NCBI GenBank assembly: GCA_003330885.1
Contig: CP030277.1
Coordinates: 186,001 to 250,000 of the forward strand
Direction: 5' to 3'
From: Rhodobiaceae bacterium
Lineage (GTDB): Bacteria; Pseudomonadota; Alphaproteobacteria; Parvibaculales; Parvibaculaceae
Length of the DNA stretch: 64,000 bases
Shown here piece after piece: positions 45,036 to 55,273 of the stretch (positions are counted from its first letter, which is position 1; each line of letters opens with the position of its first letter). The notes under the pieces are model-generated. The model was not told where the DNA came from. It did not search any database and was given only the letters and a program-made list of their open reading frames with translations. A program made the position numbers and the translations under genes.

Positions 45036-48000
45036 TTAAACTGCTTCGCGAATACGCTCAGCTGCTTCCAGATCAACCGATACGAGGGTTGAAACGCCCC
45101 GTTCCTGCATGGTCACGCCAAAGAGGCGGCTCATCCGCGCCATGGAGAGGGCGTGGTGAGTGATGATCAGGAAGCGTGTATCCGTTGTGCGGACCATTTC
45201 TTCCATCAAATCGCAGAAACGCTCGACATTTGCATCATCCAGAGGGGCGTCAACCTCATCGAGGACGCAGATCGGTGATGGATTGGTGAGGAAGACCGCA
45301 AATATCAGTGACATTGCGGTCAGAGCCTGCTCGCCACCGGAGAGAAGCGACATAACCTGAAGGCGCTTGCCAGGAGGTCGCGCCATGATTTCTAGGCCAG
45401 CTTCCAGTGGATCATCTGATTCTGTCAGCTTCAGATGCGCGGTGCCGCCGCCAAACAGGTGGGTAAAGAGCCGCGTGAAGTTCTCATTCACCGTATCAAA
45501 GGCTTCCAGCATCCGCTGGCGGCCTTCTTTGTTCAGACTGGAGATGCCCTGACGAAGCCGCGCAATCGCCGCCTCCAGATCTTCGCGCTCGCGCATCATC
45601 GTATCGAGCTGTTCGTTGAGCTCTTGGGCTTCTTCGTCTGCGCGAAGGTTTACGCCGCCGAGATTTTCCCGCTCACGCTTCAGTTTTTCAAGCTTGGTCT
45701 CAATCTGCTCGAGATCCGGCAGCTCATCGCCTTCTTTGAGTTCAATGAGTGCGAGTGCGTCTTCTGGTTCGCATTCCAGGACTTCCCGGATGCGGGCCTC
45801 TGCGTCAGATTTGCGTTCCCGAGCACCGTCAACCAGGCCATCGATCCGAGCGCGATCTTCCCGAGCGCCAGACAAGGCCGTTTGGGTCTCGCGTGCAATC
45901 TTGTCGCATTCGGCAAGATTGTTCTCCGCAGCGGCGAGTGCATCTGCAGCTTGTGTCCGTGTTGCTTCAGCCTCTGAAATTTGCGTCAGAAGAGCACCAC
46001 GTTTCTCTTCGATCTGGGCTGGAACTTTTTTCAGTTCTTCCAGCTGAGCCGCTGTTTCGGTATTGCGGGTTTCAAGCGTCTCGATCTGGCGTGTTGCATT
46101 GGTGGAGCGTAGCTCCCAGGCGGAGCGCTCTTCACCAATAGCTTGCAAGCGGCGCTGGCGCGCCTGCGCATCGCGGTTAAGGCCTTCAAGAGCCGCGCGG
46201 GCTTCCGACAGAGCAAGGCGAAGTTTGCCAACATCTTCACGTGCAGCACTAACCCGCGCCTGAAGCTCATCGCCCGGCCGCAAAGCTTCAAAAGAAGCGC
46301 GGTTTTCTTCCAATGTGCGTTTTACATCTGTGAGATCACCTGTAAGACGCTCTTCAGCTTCTGTAAGAGCGGCCAAACGGTTCAGCTGCGCAGATGCCTG
46401 ACGTTCCGCATCGCTGAGCGCCTTGCGAAGGTTAGCTTCTGCGGATTGTGCTTCCCGCAATGCCTGCCGGCTTTCCCGCTCGCGCGAGGCGGCTTCTTCC
46501 ACTTTAACGCGCGCAGCTTCATAGGCGTCACGCAGATCCCGCATGGTGGCGCGCGCAGTTTCAATCTCCGCTTCAAGGTCAGCGAGGCGGTTGCGTTGCT
46601 CAAGGCGTTTCGCAGCAGAAGTCGGGGCGTCAGCCGCCGCGGTATACCCATCCCAGCGCCACAGATCACCTGCGACAGAGACAAGCCGTTGACCCGGCTT
46701 CAGTTGGGCCTGCAAAGCCTTACCTTGTTCAGCAGAAACGAGACCAATTTGTCCAAGGCGTCTGGCAAATGCTGCCGGTCCACGGACAACAGATGAAAGT
46801 GGACGCGCAGCTTCTGGAAGCGCTGCATCACCATGTGCTTCCACAAGATCCCAGTGGATCGGCGCTGCGCTGTCTGTAGGAACAGAAAGGTCATCGCCTA
46901 ACGCAGCACCAAGGGCCTTTTCATAGCCCGGTTCAACGGTGACCGCGTCGATGAGCGGAGGCCAAAGACCGCCTTCATCAACGGCGAGCATGTCTGCCAG
47001 TGTTTTTGCTTCCGCTGACAGGCCTTCAAGTTCCCGTTCAGCGCCTTGCAATGGCTCGCGCTTTTCAGCTTCATCAGCACGTGCTGCACGAAGGGCTTCT
47101 TCTGCGGCAAGGGCGACCTTCTCGGCTTCTTCAGCGCGGGCCATGGCTTCTTCAAGCTCTGCCCCTTGCTGCGCAATCGCGGCTTTCTTTTCTTCCGCGT
47201 CCGCGAGTGTTGCCCGCTCCGTCGCAATGTCGCTCAGCTGAGACGCGAGCTTTTCAATGCGCTGTTCGCCTTGTTGAATGGAGCGCTCCAGGCTTTGACG
47301 TTCCGCTGCCAAGGCAGCAGCTTCCTGGGAAAGCGTATCCAGCTCATTCTCCCGAGTCTGCAGCGCTTCGCTTGTCTCTGTGACTTTTGTGCGTGCCACC
47401 TCATGTGCGTCAGCTTGTGATGCATCTTGGGATTTGAGCTCAGCTTCTTCAGCGGTAAGTTTTTCAAGAGCCTCGCGGGTGTCGCTCATAAGCTCACGTT
47501 CGCGTGCAATGTCCTGCGTGATCTGTTCAAGACGGGCAACAAGCTGTGCGGCCTGTTCTTTGGCGCGGGCTTCTTCTGCGTCGAGATTTTCCCGTGCAAC
47601 AGTCAAACGATGAAGACCAGCAGCTGCATGGGCTTCTGCGTCACGCAACTCAGGAAGTTTTTCTGAAGCCTGAGCTTGCGCCGTGGAGGCCGCTGCCGCC
47701 AGCTGAGTCAGCTCAGCAACGCGCGCATCTGTTTCTGTGAGTCGCTTTTCTTCTTCGCCAAGTGTTTCGGTGGCGTTCGCCCATTTCATGTGAAGCACAG
47801 TGGCTTCTGCCCGGCGAATGTGCCCGGACAGGTTGCGGTAACGCGTTGCCTGCCGCGCCTGGCGTTTAAGGCCGGCGAGCTGCGTTTCAATCTGCACCAC
47901 CACATCATCAAGACGGGTGAGATTTGTCTCTGCAGCTTTTAGACGCAACTCCGCCTCATGACGACGCGTATGGAGGCCGGTAATGCCAGCGGCTTCTTCC

Positions 48001-48491
48001 AGAATTCGGCGACGGTTCACGGGTTTGGACGCAATCAGCTGTCCAATTTGTCCTTGGCGAACCAGGGCCGGGGAGTGGGAGCCGGTGGAGGCATCAGCAA
48101 ATAGAAGTTGCACGTCGCGGGCGCGAACGTCTTTGCCATTGATGCGATATTGTGAGCCTGCGTCTTTCTCAATGCGCCGCGACACTTCCAGTATATCTGA
48201 CTCATTATAGGCCGCAGGCGCGCTGCGATCTGCATTGTCGATCGTCAGAACGACTTCTGCATTGTTCCGTGCCGGGCGTCCTGCTGTCCCTGCGAAGATC
48301 ACGTCTTCCATGCCGGACCCGCGCATATTCTTGAACGAGTTCTCGCCCATAACCCAGCGCATGGCTTCCAACAGGTTGGACTTGCCGCACCCATTTGGGC
48401 CGACAACGCCTGTAAGGCCAGGTTCGATCAACAGGTCTGTTGTATCGACGAATGATTTGAATCCAGAAAGACGCAGACGAGAGAACTTCAA
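45036..48491 (-). CDS. smc: Chromosome segregation protein SMC
   Basis: SMC compacts and separates chromosomes with the ScpA/ScpB partners. The N-terminal head has Walker A GPNGCGKSNLLEAMRW; the C-terminal head has the signature LLSGGEQALTAMSL and Walker B PICVLDEVDAPLDD. Between them lie two long coiled coils (about 170-490 and 650-1000) split by the hinge (about 500-630). Length 1151 aa is typical of alphaproteobacteria. It is the last gene of the DUF721-dsbA-smc run, and a structured leader precedes it. Confidence 0.98.
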   Translation of the reverse strand: MKFSRLRLSGFKSFVDTTDLLIEPGLTGVVGPNGCGKSNLLEAMRWVMGENSFKNMRGSGMEDVIFAGTAGRPARNNAEVVLTIDNADRSAPAAYNESDILEVSRRIEKDAGSQYRINGKDVRARDVQLLFADASTGSHSPALVRQGQIGQLIASKPVNRRRILEEAAGITGLHTRRHEAELRLKAAETNLTRLDDVVVQIETQLAGLKRQARQATRYRNLSGHIRRAEATVLHMKWANATETLGEEEKRLTETDARVAELTQLAAAASTAQAQASEKLPELRDAEAHAAAGLHRLTVARENLDAEEARAKEQAAQLVARLEQITQDIARERELMSDTREALEKLTAEEAELKSQDASQADAHEVARTKVTETSEALQTRENELDTLSQEAAALAAERQSLERSIQQGEQRIEKLASQLSDIATERATLADAEEKKAAIAQQGAELEEAMARAEEAEKVALAAEEALRAARADEAEKREPLQGAERELEGLSAEAKTLADMLAVDEGGLWPPLIDAVTVEPGYEKALGAALGDDLSVPTDSAAPIHWDLVEAHGDAALPEAARPLSSVVRGPAAFARRLGQIGLVSAEQGKALQAQLKPGQRLVSVAGDLWRWDGYTAAADAPTSAAKRLEQRNRLADLEAEIETARATMRDLRDAYEAARVKVEEAASRERESRQALREAQSAEANLRKALSDAERQASAQLNRLAALTEAEERLTGDLTDVKRTLEENRASFEALRPGDELQARVSAAREDVGKLRLALSEARAALEGLNRDAQARQRRLQAIGEERSAWELRSTNATRQIETLETRNTETAAQLEELKKVPAQIEEKRGALLTQISEAEATRTQAADALAAAENNLAECDKIARETQTALSGAREDRARIDGLVDGARERKSDAEARIREVLECEPEDALALIELKEGDELPDLEQIETKLEKLKRERENLGGVNLRADEEAQELNEQLDTMMREREDLEAAIARLRQGISSLNKEGRQRMLEAFDTVNENFTRLFTHLFGGGTAHLKLTESDDPLEAGLEIMARPPGKRLQVMSLLSGGEQALTAMSLIFAVFLTNPSPICVLDEVDAPLDDANVERFCDLMEEMVRTTDTRFLIITHHALSMARMSRLFGVTMQERGVSTLVSVDLEAAERIREAV

Positions 48492-48532
48492 GACAGTGTC
48501 CGTTATATTAGTGGTTTAAGCCCCTTTGTGAT

Positions 48533-48594
48533 CTGACGAACCTCCCTTGCAATGACTAAGCAAGGGCCCCCTGTGGCTAAATAGGGTCCGTCAG
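48533..48594 (-). other. Structured RNA leader between dsbA and smc
   Basis: On the minus strand, CTGACGGACC pairs with GGTTCGTCAG (outer stem, 10 bp with one G-U) and encloses CCCTTGC-N9-GCAAGGG (48544-48566). On the plus strand the wobble would be an A-C mismatch, so the minus-strand RNA is the better fold, in line with the smc direction. It ends about 42 bases before the smc start. Confidence 0.55.
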
Positions 48595-48611
48595 AACCTC
48601 AAAGCAATGGA

Positions 48612-49286
48612 TCACGATTCGGGTAGGTACTTAAGCAAAACCTCTTCGAATTCGGAGAATGGCAAAGCGCCTTCAACTTTTTGACCGTTTACAAAGAAGG
48701 AAGGTGTCGAACGCACGCCGTGAACTTCCTGGCCCCGCGCCTGGACCTCTCTTACATGTGCGAAAATTTCTTCATTCTGGATGCAAGCTTCGTAGGCTTC
48801 GCCGGAAAAACCACCTTGCTTCGCGATGGCTTCAAGATTTTCCCCAGGATTTCCTTGGAACGCCCATTGCGGTTGTTGCTCAAACAGAACATCGAGGAAT
48901 TTGTAGTAACGGTCTTCGCCAGAGCAGCGGGCCAGCATCACTGCGGCTGTGGCGGCAGGATCAAACGGGAAGGCCCTGACCACCCAGCGCACTTTTCCGG
49001 TTTCAATGTATTTCTCCTTGATCTCTGGAAAGCTCTGCAGGTGAAACGCCGCACAGTGATTGCAGGTGAGCGAAGCATATTCATAGACTGTGACAGGCGC
49101 ATCGTCCGCGCCGAGTGCGTAATCGCCCATTGGCCCTGCGACCGCCAGTGCGTCGGTTACCTCAGGATTAGCGGTTGCCGCGGCCCCAGCCCCGTTTCCG
49201 TTGGAATTCATGAAGGCGAAGGCCGCCAGAATGAGGACCAGCAGGGCACCGCCCCCGATCAGCAAATTGCGCTTATTTTGTTCCAC
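48612..49286 (-). CDS. DsbA-family thiol oxidoreductase
   Basis: The 224-aa protein has an N-terminal span or signal (residues about 8-26), a linker rich in Gly and Ala, and a DsbA-type thioredoxin domain. The active site is CNHC in YASLTCNHCAAFH; the cis-Pro is in GVRSTPSFFVNG. It is exported and forms or reshuffles disulfides. It lies between DUF721 and smc, a conserved alphaproteobacterial order. Confidence 0.92.
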   Translation of the reverse strand: MEQNKRNLLIGGGALLVLILAAFAFMNSNGNGAGAAATANPEVTDALAVAGPMGDYALGADDAPVTVYEYASLTCNHCAAFHLQSFPEIKEKYIETGKVRWVVRAFPFDPAATAAVMLARCSGEDRYYKFLDVLFEQQPQWAFQGNPGENLEAIAKQGGFSGEAYEACIQNEEIFAHVREVQARGQEVHGVRSTPSFFVNGQKVEGALPFSEFEEVLLKYLPES

Positions 49287-49380
49287 TTTTAAATATCCCT
49301 ACTAGATGTTGCGTGATTATAGGCTTCTTGTCCGGTCTCTCAACCGATCCTTTCGCTTGCAAACGGCAGAGAATCGGGAC

Positions 49381-49923
49381 TTAGCGCCGTCTGGTACCGG
49401 GCCGGTTGGGTCTTTTCTGAGAGCCGAGCACCCGACGTCCAAGCTCTTCCAGGGAGGCGCGGAGCGCGTCCGACTGGATTTGTGCCGTTTCGGACTGCAG
49501 AGTCGCCTCTTGGCTAGGCGACAATGTGGCAATCTGCCGTTTTCTGATGGGTTTCGGCAGCGGCAGCGGCGCCTGAATGAGCTTGATCCGCGTCACCGCC
49601 TGGTAGCCATAATAGGAGTTGATCCGTTCAAGGATTTGCGGCTCCTGATGGGCAAATTCTAGGGCCCCAGGCCCGTCGACCCTCACCGTGAGGGTGGCCC
49701 CTTCTGACCGCCTGGGGTTTTCATTCGATTTTGTGCGTGGGAATGCGAGCTTTTCCGGCATGGAAAGGCCGGACAGTGACGCCCCCACAATCTCCGGCCA
49801 ATGGCGGACAATATGATCCTGCTGAAAGCCGCGCGCCTTGAACACATTGCGGGCTGTTGCTGCAATCTGTTTGGTGACAGGCAACGGCACTCTGGCGCGA
49901 CGGGGTGGTCGGAAGGTAGACAT
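49381..49923 (-). CDS. DUF721 family protein (DciA-like)
   Basis: The 180-aa protein has the DUF721 core: a positively charged N-terminal helix, then IVRHWPEIVGASLSGLSMPEKLAFP and TLTVRVDGPGALEFAHQEPQILERINSYYG. DUF721 includes DciA, which helps load the DnaB helicase in bacteria without DnaC or DnaI; that role is likely but not proved here. The start is ATG 49923; ATG 49941 would add six residues. It is divergent from mutY. Confidence 0.84.
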   Translation of the reverse strand: MSTFRPPRRARVPLPVTKQIAATARNVFKARGFQQDHIVRHWPEIVGASLSGLSMPEKLAFPRTKSNENPRRSEGATLTVRVDGPGALEFAHQEPQILERINSYYGYQAVTRIKLIQAPLPLPKPIRKRQIATLSPSQEATLQSETAQIQSDALRASLEELGRRVLGSQKRPNRPGTRRR

Positions 49924-50000
49924 GGGGTGAGTGTGCCCCATTTTGTAGGGGAGTGCGATGGGGCGATCTGTCCTGATCGACCAAACAGGTAGGAATTAGT

Positions 50001-51071
50001 GTGAGACCTCCCAAAGCGTCAGATCTGTTGACCTGGTACGACGCCCACGCGCGTCGCCTGCCCTGGCGCGCGCTGCCGGGTGAAACCGCAGACCCTTATG
50101 CGGTCTGGTTGTCGGAGATCATGTTGCAGCAAACGACGGTGGCGACCGTTGGACCCTATTTCCAGAAGTTCTTGGCCAAATGGCCTCGCGTGGGTGACCT
50201 CGCCGCTGCCGACATAGATGAAGTCATGCATGCCTGGGCGGGGCTGGGATATTACAGCCGCGCCCGCAACCTGCATGCCTGCGCGAAACAGGTGGCCGAT
50301 GAGCATGGCGGCACCTTTCCAGACACAGAAGAGGCGCTCTCCGCACTGCCGGGGATTGGCCCCTACACCGCGGCAGCCGTCGCCTCCATTGCCTTTGATC
50401 GTCCCGCTGTCGTGGTCGACGGCAATGTGGAAAGGGTGATCGCGCGCATCTTCGACATTCGCGAACCCTTGCCCGGCGCAAAAAAAACCATCAAGGAAAT
50501 GACGGCGACACTGACGCCAAAAAAACGTCCCGGCGACTTCGCACAAGCCATGATGGACTTGGGTGCCACCATCTGCACGCCTCGGCGGCCATCTTGCGAC
50601 AGATGCCCTTGGAACAAATCCTGTCAGGCATTGAAAGCGGGCGACCCGGAAACACTTCCGGTGAAGGCACCTAAGAAGCAAAAGCCGACCCGCAAGGGCG
50701 CAGCCTTTTGGACGGTGCGCAAAGATGGCGCAATTCTCCTTCGCAAGCGTCCACCCAAAGGCCTGCTCGGCGGCATGATGGAAGTCCCGTCAACACAGTG
50801 GGTGGAGGAGACACGAGAAGAGGAAACGCTTGTCTCGGAAGCACCGCTGGCAAAACCCAAATGGAAAAAGCGGGTCGGGCAGGTGCGTCACACCTTCACC
50901 CACTTTCATCTGGAGCTCGACTTGTACGAAGCGTCTGTGCCTCTAAAGGCAAATGCCGACGGCGAATGGGTCTTGCCGGAAAACCTGGGCGACCACGCCC
51001 TGCCGACGGTGATGAAAAAGGTCGTGGCACTGGCGCTCTCGGATGAACAAGAAAACGCCGGACCGCGTTGA
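50001..51071 (+). CDS. mutY: Adenine DNA glycosylase
   Basis: MutY removes adenine mispaired with 8-oxoguanine. The catalytic Glu is in LSEIMLQQTTVATV; the HhH motif is LPGIGPYTAAAVASIAF, with Asp in VVDGNVERVIAR. The iron-sulfur ligands are in CTPRRPSCDRCPWNKSCQA. The C-terminal NUDIX-like domain (KDGAILLRKRPPKGLLGGM) reads 8-oxoG. It starts at GTG 50001 and is 356 aa. Its stop codon abuts the copy-3 repeat. Confidence 0.96.
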   Translation: MRPPKASDLLTWYDAHARRLPWRALPGETADPYAVWLSEIMLQQTTVATVGPYFQKFLAKWPRVGDLAAADIDEVMHAWAGLGYYSRARNLHACAKQVADEHGGTFPDTEEALSALPGIGPYTAAAVASIAFDRPAVVVDGNVERVIARIFDIREPLPGAKKTIKEMTATLTPKKRPGDFAQAMMDLGATICTPRRPSCDRCPWNKSCQALKAGDPETLPVKAPKKQKPTRKGAAFWTVRKDGAILLRKRPPKGLLGGMMEVPSTQWVEETREEETLVSEAPLAKPKWKKRVGQVRHTFTHFHLELDLYEASVPLKANADGEWVLPENLGDHALPTVMKKVVALALSDEQENAGPR

Positions 51072-51155
51072 GCGTTTCCAGGTGAAGTGTAAAACGGTTC
51101 ACCGTCCGGAAACGCGGCTCAAAAAACAGAACCGCTCAAATCATGAGCGGTTCTG
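51072..51155. repeat. Double-hairpin interspersed repeat, copy 3
   Basis: Hairpin A (51072-51115) has GCGTTTCC/GGAAACGC outer arms and GGTGAA/TTCACC inner arms. After an AAAAAACAGAA linker, hairpin B pairs CAGAACCGCTC (51127-51137) with GAGCGGTTCTG (51145-51155). It starts directly after the mutY stop and lies between convergent mutY and ccrM, so hairpin B may also act as terminator. Confidence 0.72.
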
Positions 51156-51194
51156 GGGCGACCCGGCGTCAGTAGTGCACAATTCAGAAAGAAG

Positions 51195-52298
<1,104 letters not shown>

Positions 52299-52345
52299 TT
52301 ACTGCCCCCGTGCGCGCGTCTCAGTTGGTCGGACGCGCGTATAAA

Positions 52346-52449
52346 GCATTTCCAGGATAAGTGGACCCGGTTATCCGTCCGGAAATGCGGAAAAACATGG
52401 AATTAAAGCGTCCTCTTATGAGTCCACTTAAACGCGAACGCTTTAATTC
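52346..52449. repeat. Double-hairpin interspersed repeat, copy 2
   Basis: Hairpin A (52346-52388) has GCATTTCC/GGAAATGC outer arms and GGATAA/TTATCC inner arms. The linker AAAACATGGAAT matches copy 1. Hairpin B pairs GAATTAAAGCGT (52400-52411) with ACGCTTTAATTC (52438-52449), a perfect 12-bp stem. It sits in the ccrM leader. Confidence 0.75.
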
Positions 52450-52573
52450 GGTTCATGAAAGTGTTGGGTGAATCATGAGTCTCCATGGTTAACCCCCGGT
52501 TAATCCCGGCGAATCATTTTAGGAATCAAAGGCTTAAGGGAGCAACCCACCAAATAGAGTCTGTCCTGGACTC
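52420..52573 (-). promoter_or_regulatory. GANTC cluster upstream of ccrM
   Basis: Seven CcrM target sites lie in 154 bp: 52420, 52470, 52477, 52511, 52523, 52557 and 52569. Chance predicts about one in 256 bp. Such clusters let methylation state control the ccrM promoter, as known in Caulobacter. Confidence 0.7.
52488..52503 (-). promoter_or_regulatory. CtrA-type box upstream of ccrM
   Basis: On the minus strand the sequence reads TTAA-N7-TTAAC, the full CtrA consensus. CtrA activates ccrM late in the Caulobacter cell cycle, and the position about 211 bases before the ccrM ATG allows the same here. Confidence 0.65.
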
Positions 52574-53201
52574 AAGTGCTCAACATGTTGCGTATGGGCT
52601 TGTAGGAACGTCGGTGGTGTTCGTTAACCCCCAACCGTTCAATGCCCGACTTATGCACAGCCGTGCCATAGCCCACATTGGTGTCCCAGCCATAGCCGGG
52701 AAACTCTTTGTCGAGCGCCTGCATCAACCGATCCCGCGTGACTTTGGCAATGATGGAGGCGGCCGCAATGGAAACTGAACGTCCATCGCCACCAATCACC
52801 GCTTCAGCTTTACAGGGAAGGAGAGGGGTTTTGTTTCCGTCAACAAGCGCAATTTCGGGTTGAGTGGGAAGACCTACGACAGCATCTCGCATGGCGTCCA
52901 TCGTGGCGTTCAGCACATTGCGCACTTCAACCTGTTCAACACTGCCATAGCCGACACCAACTTCCGCCACATCCATGATGACGTCATAGAGGGCGTCGCG
53001 TTTTTTGGCGGATAGTTTTTTGCTGTCATCAAGCCCGTCTGGAATATGAGCAGGATCTAGAATAACGGCAGCTGCAACCACAGGTCCCGCCCAGGCCCCG
53101 CGTCCCGCTTCATCGACGCCGGCAATGCGAAGCTTTGGCGCGCCTGCAGCACGTTCCAGACTGAAATCCGGTCCACCAAAAAGAGAAGTCTTCTCACTCA
53201 T
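52572..53201 (-). CDS. rnhB: Ribonuclease HII
   Basis: RNase HII removes ribonucleotides from DNA. The catalytic Asp-Glu pair lies in GVDEAGRGAWAGPVV; other acid residues are in LDDSKKLSAKKR and ALVDGNK. The core is standard and the length (209 aa from ATG 53201) is normal; a start at 53237 would add 12 residues. It lies upstream of ccrM in the same direction, so it may contribute read-through into ccrM. Confidence 0.95.
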   Translation of the reverse strand: MSEKTSLFGGPDFSLERAAGAPKLRIAGVDEAGRGAWAGPVVAAAVILDPAHIPDGLDDSKKLSAKKRDALYDVIMDVAEVGVGYGSVEQVEVRNVLNATMDAMRDAVVGLPTQPEIALVDGNKTPLLPCKAEAVIGGDGRSVSIAAASIIAKVTRDRLMQALDKEFPGYGWDTNVGYGTAVHKSGIERLGVNEHHRRSYKPIRNMLST

Positions 53202-53270
53202 AGCCGCCAGTTTGCACCGGCTTATTAGCGGATACAAATGGCAGCTAGCAGGGTTTAGCTTTTAAAGAGT

Positions 53271-54491
53271 TCAAAAAAGAGCGAGCTGATCGCCAACTTT
53301 CTCCGGCACCTGGAACGAGGAGCAATCAAGCCCACCATTCAGTGCATGGGTATGGGAGCTTTTGCTCGTGCGAATGCCAAGCTTTTCTGCGGTAAGATCA
53401 AAGCGCCGTTTGATCGTCCAGGCATAGGGCCCGTCGCCCCGCATCCGCTTGCCCCATTCTGCATCATATTCTTTGCCGCCCCGCGTATCGCGAATGAGCT
53501 TCATCACCTTCTTGGCTTTATCGGGCGCCGTATCGCCAAGCCATTCCTTGAACAGGTCTTTGATCTCATGGGGCAGGCGCAACAGGATGAAGCCTGCCTG
53601 TTCCACACCTGCATAGTGGGCCCCGCGCAGAATGCGCTCAATCTCGTGATCATTAAGGCCCGGAATAACCGGCGCTATCATCACGCCCGTCGGTATGCCT
53701 GCACCAGAGAGAAGCTCCAATGCCGCCATGCGCCGTGTGGGAGCGCTGGCGCGGGGTTCCATGGCCCGGGCGAGCTTCTTATCGAGCGTCGTGATGGAGA
53801 GGGCCACCCGAACCAGGTTCCGCTTTGCCATGGAGGATAGAATGTCGATGTCGCGGGTGATAAGCGCAGACTTGGTGACAATGGTCACCGGATGATTGTA
53901 GCGATCCAGCACTTCCAGCAGCTGGCGCATAATCCGGTAGCGCCGCTCTATGGGCTGATAGGGATCTGTGTTGGTGCCGATGGCGATGGGGCGGACAACA
54001 TAGTTTGGTTTGGAAAGTTCCCGTTCCAGAAGCGCTGCCGCATTCGGCTTCGCGAACAGACGGCTTTCAAAATCAAGTCCGGGAGAGAGGCCCATATAGG
54101 CATGTGTCGGCCGCGCGAAACAATAGACACAACCATGCTCGCAGCCGCGATAAGGATTGATCGAGCGATCAAAAGGAATGTCTGGAGATTGGTTGCGCGT
54201 GATGATCTTGCGAGGGGCTTCATCGGTCACCTCCGTCTTAAGGGCTGACTGTTCTTCAATCGTCTCCCAGCCATCATCGAAAGCGGCATAGGAGAGGGGC
54301 TCAAACCGCCCGGAAGAATTGGAGCGCGCGCCCCGGCCACGCCGGCCGGTTGGGGGAACCACAGAAGACACGGGGGACGAGGGGGCATCCGGTGTCCTGA
54401 TATGTGGCGCCGCCTTGGGGATGGATGGCCGGGAGACCGCTCGGGGGGAAGCGGTTGATCCGGGACGCGCGTTTTCGAAGTGAATGTCCAT
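53271..54491 (-). CDS. PA0069-family radical SAM protein
   Basis: The radical SAM cluster motif is CEHGCVYC (CxxxCxxC) in NPYRGCEHGCVYCFARPTH. PIAIGTNTDPYQPIERRYR and SALITRDIDIL are typical of the SPL-like/PA0069 group. The 406-aa protein has a disordered Pro/Ser-rich first 80 residues. The substrate of the family is not known; a role in DNA repair by likeness to spore photoproduct lyase is only a suggestion. Confidence 0.9.
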   Translation of the reverse strand: MDIHFENARPGSTASPRAVSRPSIPKAAPHIRTPDAPSSPVSSVVPPTGRRGRGARSNSSGRFEPLSYAAFDDGWETIEEQSALKTEVTDEAPRKIITRNQSPDIPFDRSINPYRGCEHGCVYCFARPTHAYMGLSPGLDFESRLFAKPNAAALLERELSKPNYVVRPIAIGTNTDPYQPIERRYRIMRQLLEVLDRYNHPVTIVTKSALITRDIDILSSMAKRNLVRVALSITTLDKKLARAMEPRASAPTRRMAALELLSGAGIPTGVMIAPVIPGLNDHEIERILRGAHYAGVEQAGFILLRLPHEIKDLFKEWLGDTAPDKAKKVMKLIRDTRGGKEYDAEWGKRMRGDGPYAWTIKRRFDLTAEKLGIRTSKSSHTHALNGGLDCSSFQVPEKVGDQLALF

Positions 54492-54577
54492 GAGTTGAAG
54501 ATAGGAATTTATTCAGAACAAAACAAGAACATTTATGCGTTCTCGCCATTTTTTTTGAAGATGTATAGATTGCGCCC

Positions 54578-55273
54578 ATGTTGAGCGTCGTTATTCCCAC
54601 CCTGAATGCCGGAGAGGGCCTGCCGCAGTGTCTGAATGCACTGATCCAGGCGACGGTGCGCGGACTCGTACGCGAAGTGGTGATTGTCGATGGCGGTTCT
54701 ACGGACCAGACCGTTGAGATCTGTGACGCAGCAGGCGCAACGCTTGTGACAGCTCCAAAAGGCCGCGGCACCCAGCTTCAGGCAGGCGCCAAACAGGCCA
54801 AGGGCGACTGGTTGCTTTTCCTCCATGCAGACACGGTCTTGTCGCCAGGTTGGGAAGATGAAGTTGCGAAGTTTCTGGAACAGGTAGAGCAGGGCCGCTT
54901 TCGCGGGAAGGAAGTAGCTGCAGCCTTCCGCTTCGCCCTGGATGATTTTGGCCCGGCAGCAAGATGGCTCGAATGGGTGGTGGGCCTGCGCTGCGCACTT
55001 TTCCGTCTGCCCTATGGCGATCAGGGTCTCCTCATTCACAAGAATTTCTACAAGAAACTCGGCGGTTATCCCGACGCACCTTTGATGGAAGATGTGAGCC
55101 TCGTACGCCGGATCGGCTGGCGGCGCATGGTTCTCCTGCGCTCCGAAGCGGTGACCAGCCCCGCGCGCTATCACCGTGATGGATACTTGAAGCGCTCGCT
55201 CTCAAACTTGGGGCTCCTGTCGCTTTACTTCCTGCGTGTGCCGCCACGCATTCTGGCGCGGCTTTACGGATGA
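54578..55273 (+). CDS. TIGR04283-type family 2 glycosyltransferase
   Basis: The GT-A start LSVVIPTLNAGEGLPQCL and VVIVDGGSTDQTVEI bind the nucleotide sugar; LLFLHADTVLSPGW gives the metal-binding acid. The 231-aa length and the following partner fit the TIGR04283/TIGR04282 pair. The stop overlaps the next gene (ATGA). Acceptor and product are not known. Confidence 0.88.
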   Translation: MLSVVIPTLNAGEGLPQCLNALIQATVRGLVREVVIVDGGSTDQTVEICDAAGATLVTAPKGRGTQLQAGAKQAKGDWLLFLHADTVLSPGWEDEVAKFLEQVEQGRFRGKEVAAAFRFALDDFGPAARWLEWVVGLRCALFRLPYGDQGLLIHKNFYKKLGGYPDAPLMEDVSLVRRIGWRRMVLLRSEAVTSPARYHRDGYLKRSLSNLGLLSLYFLRVPPRILARLYG

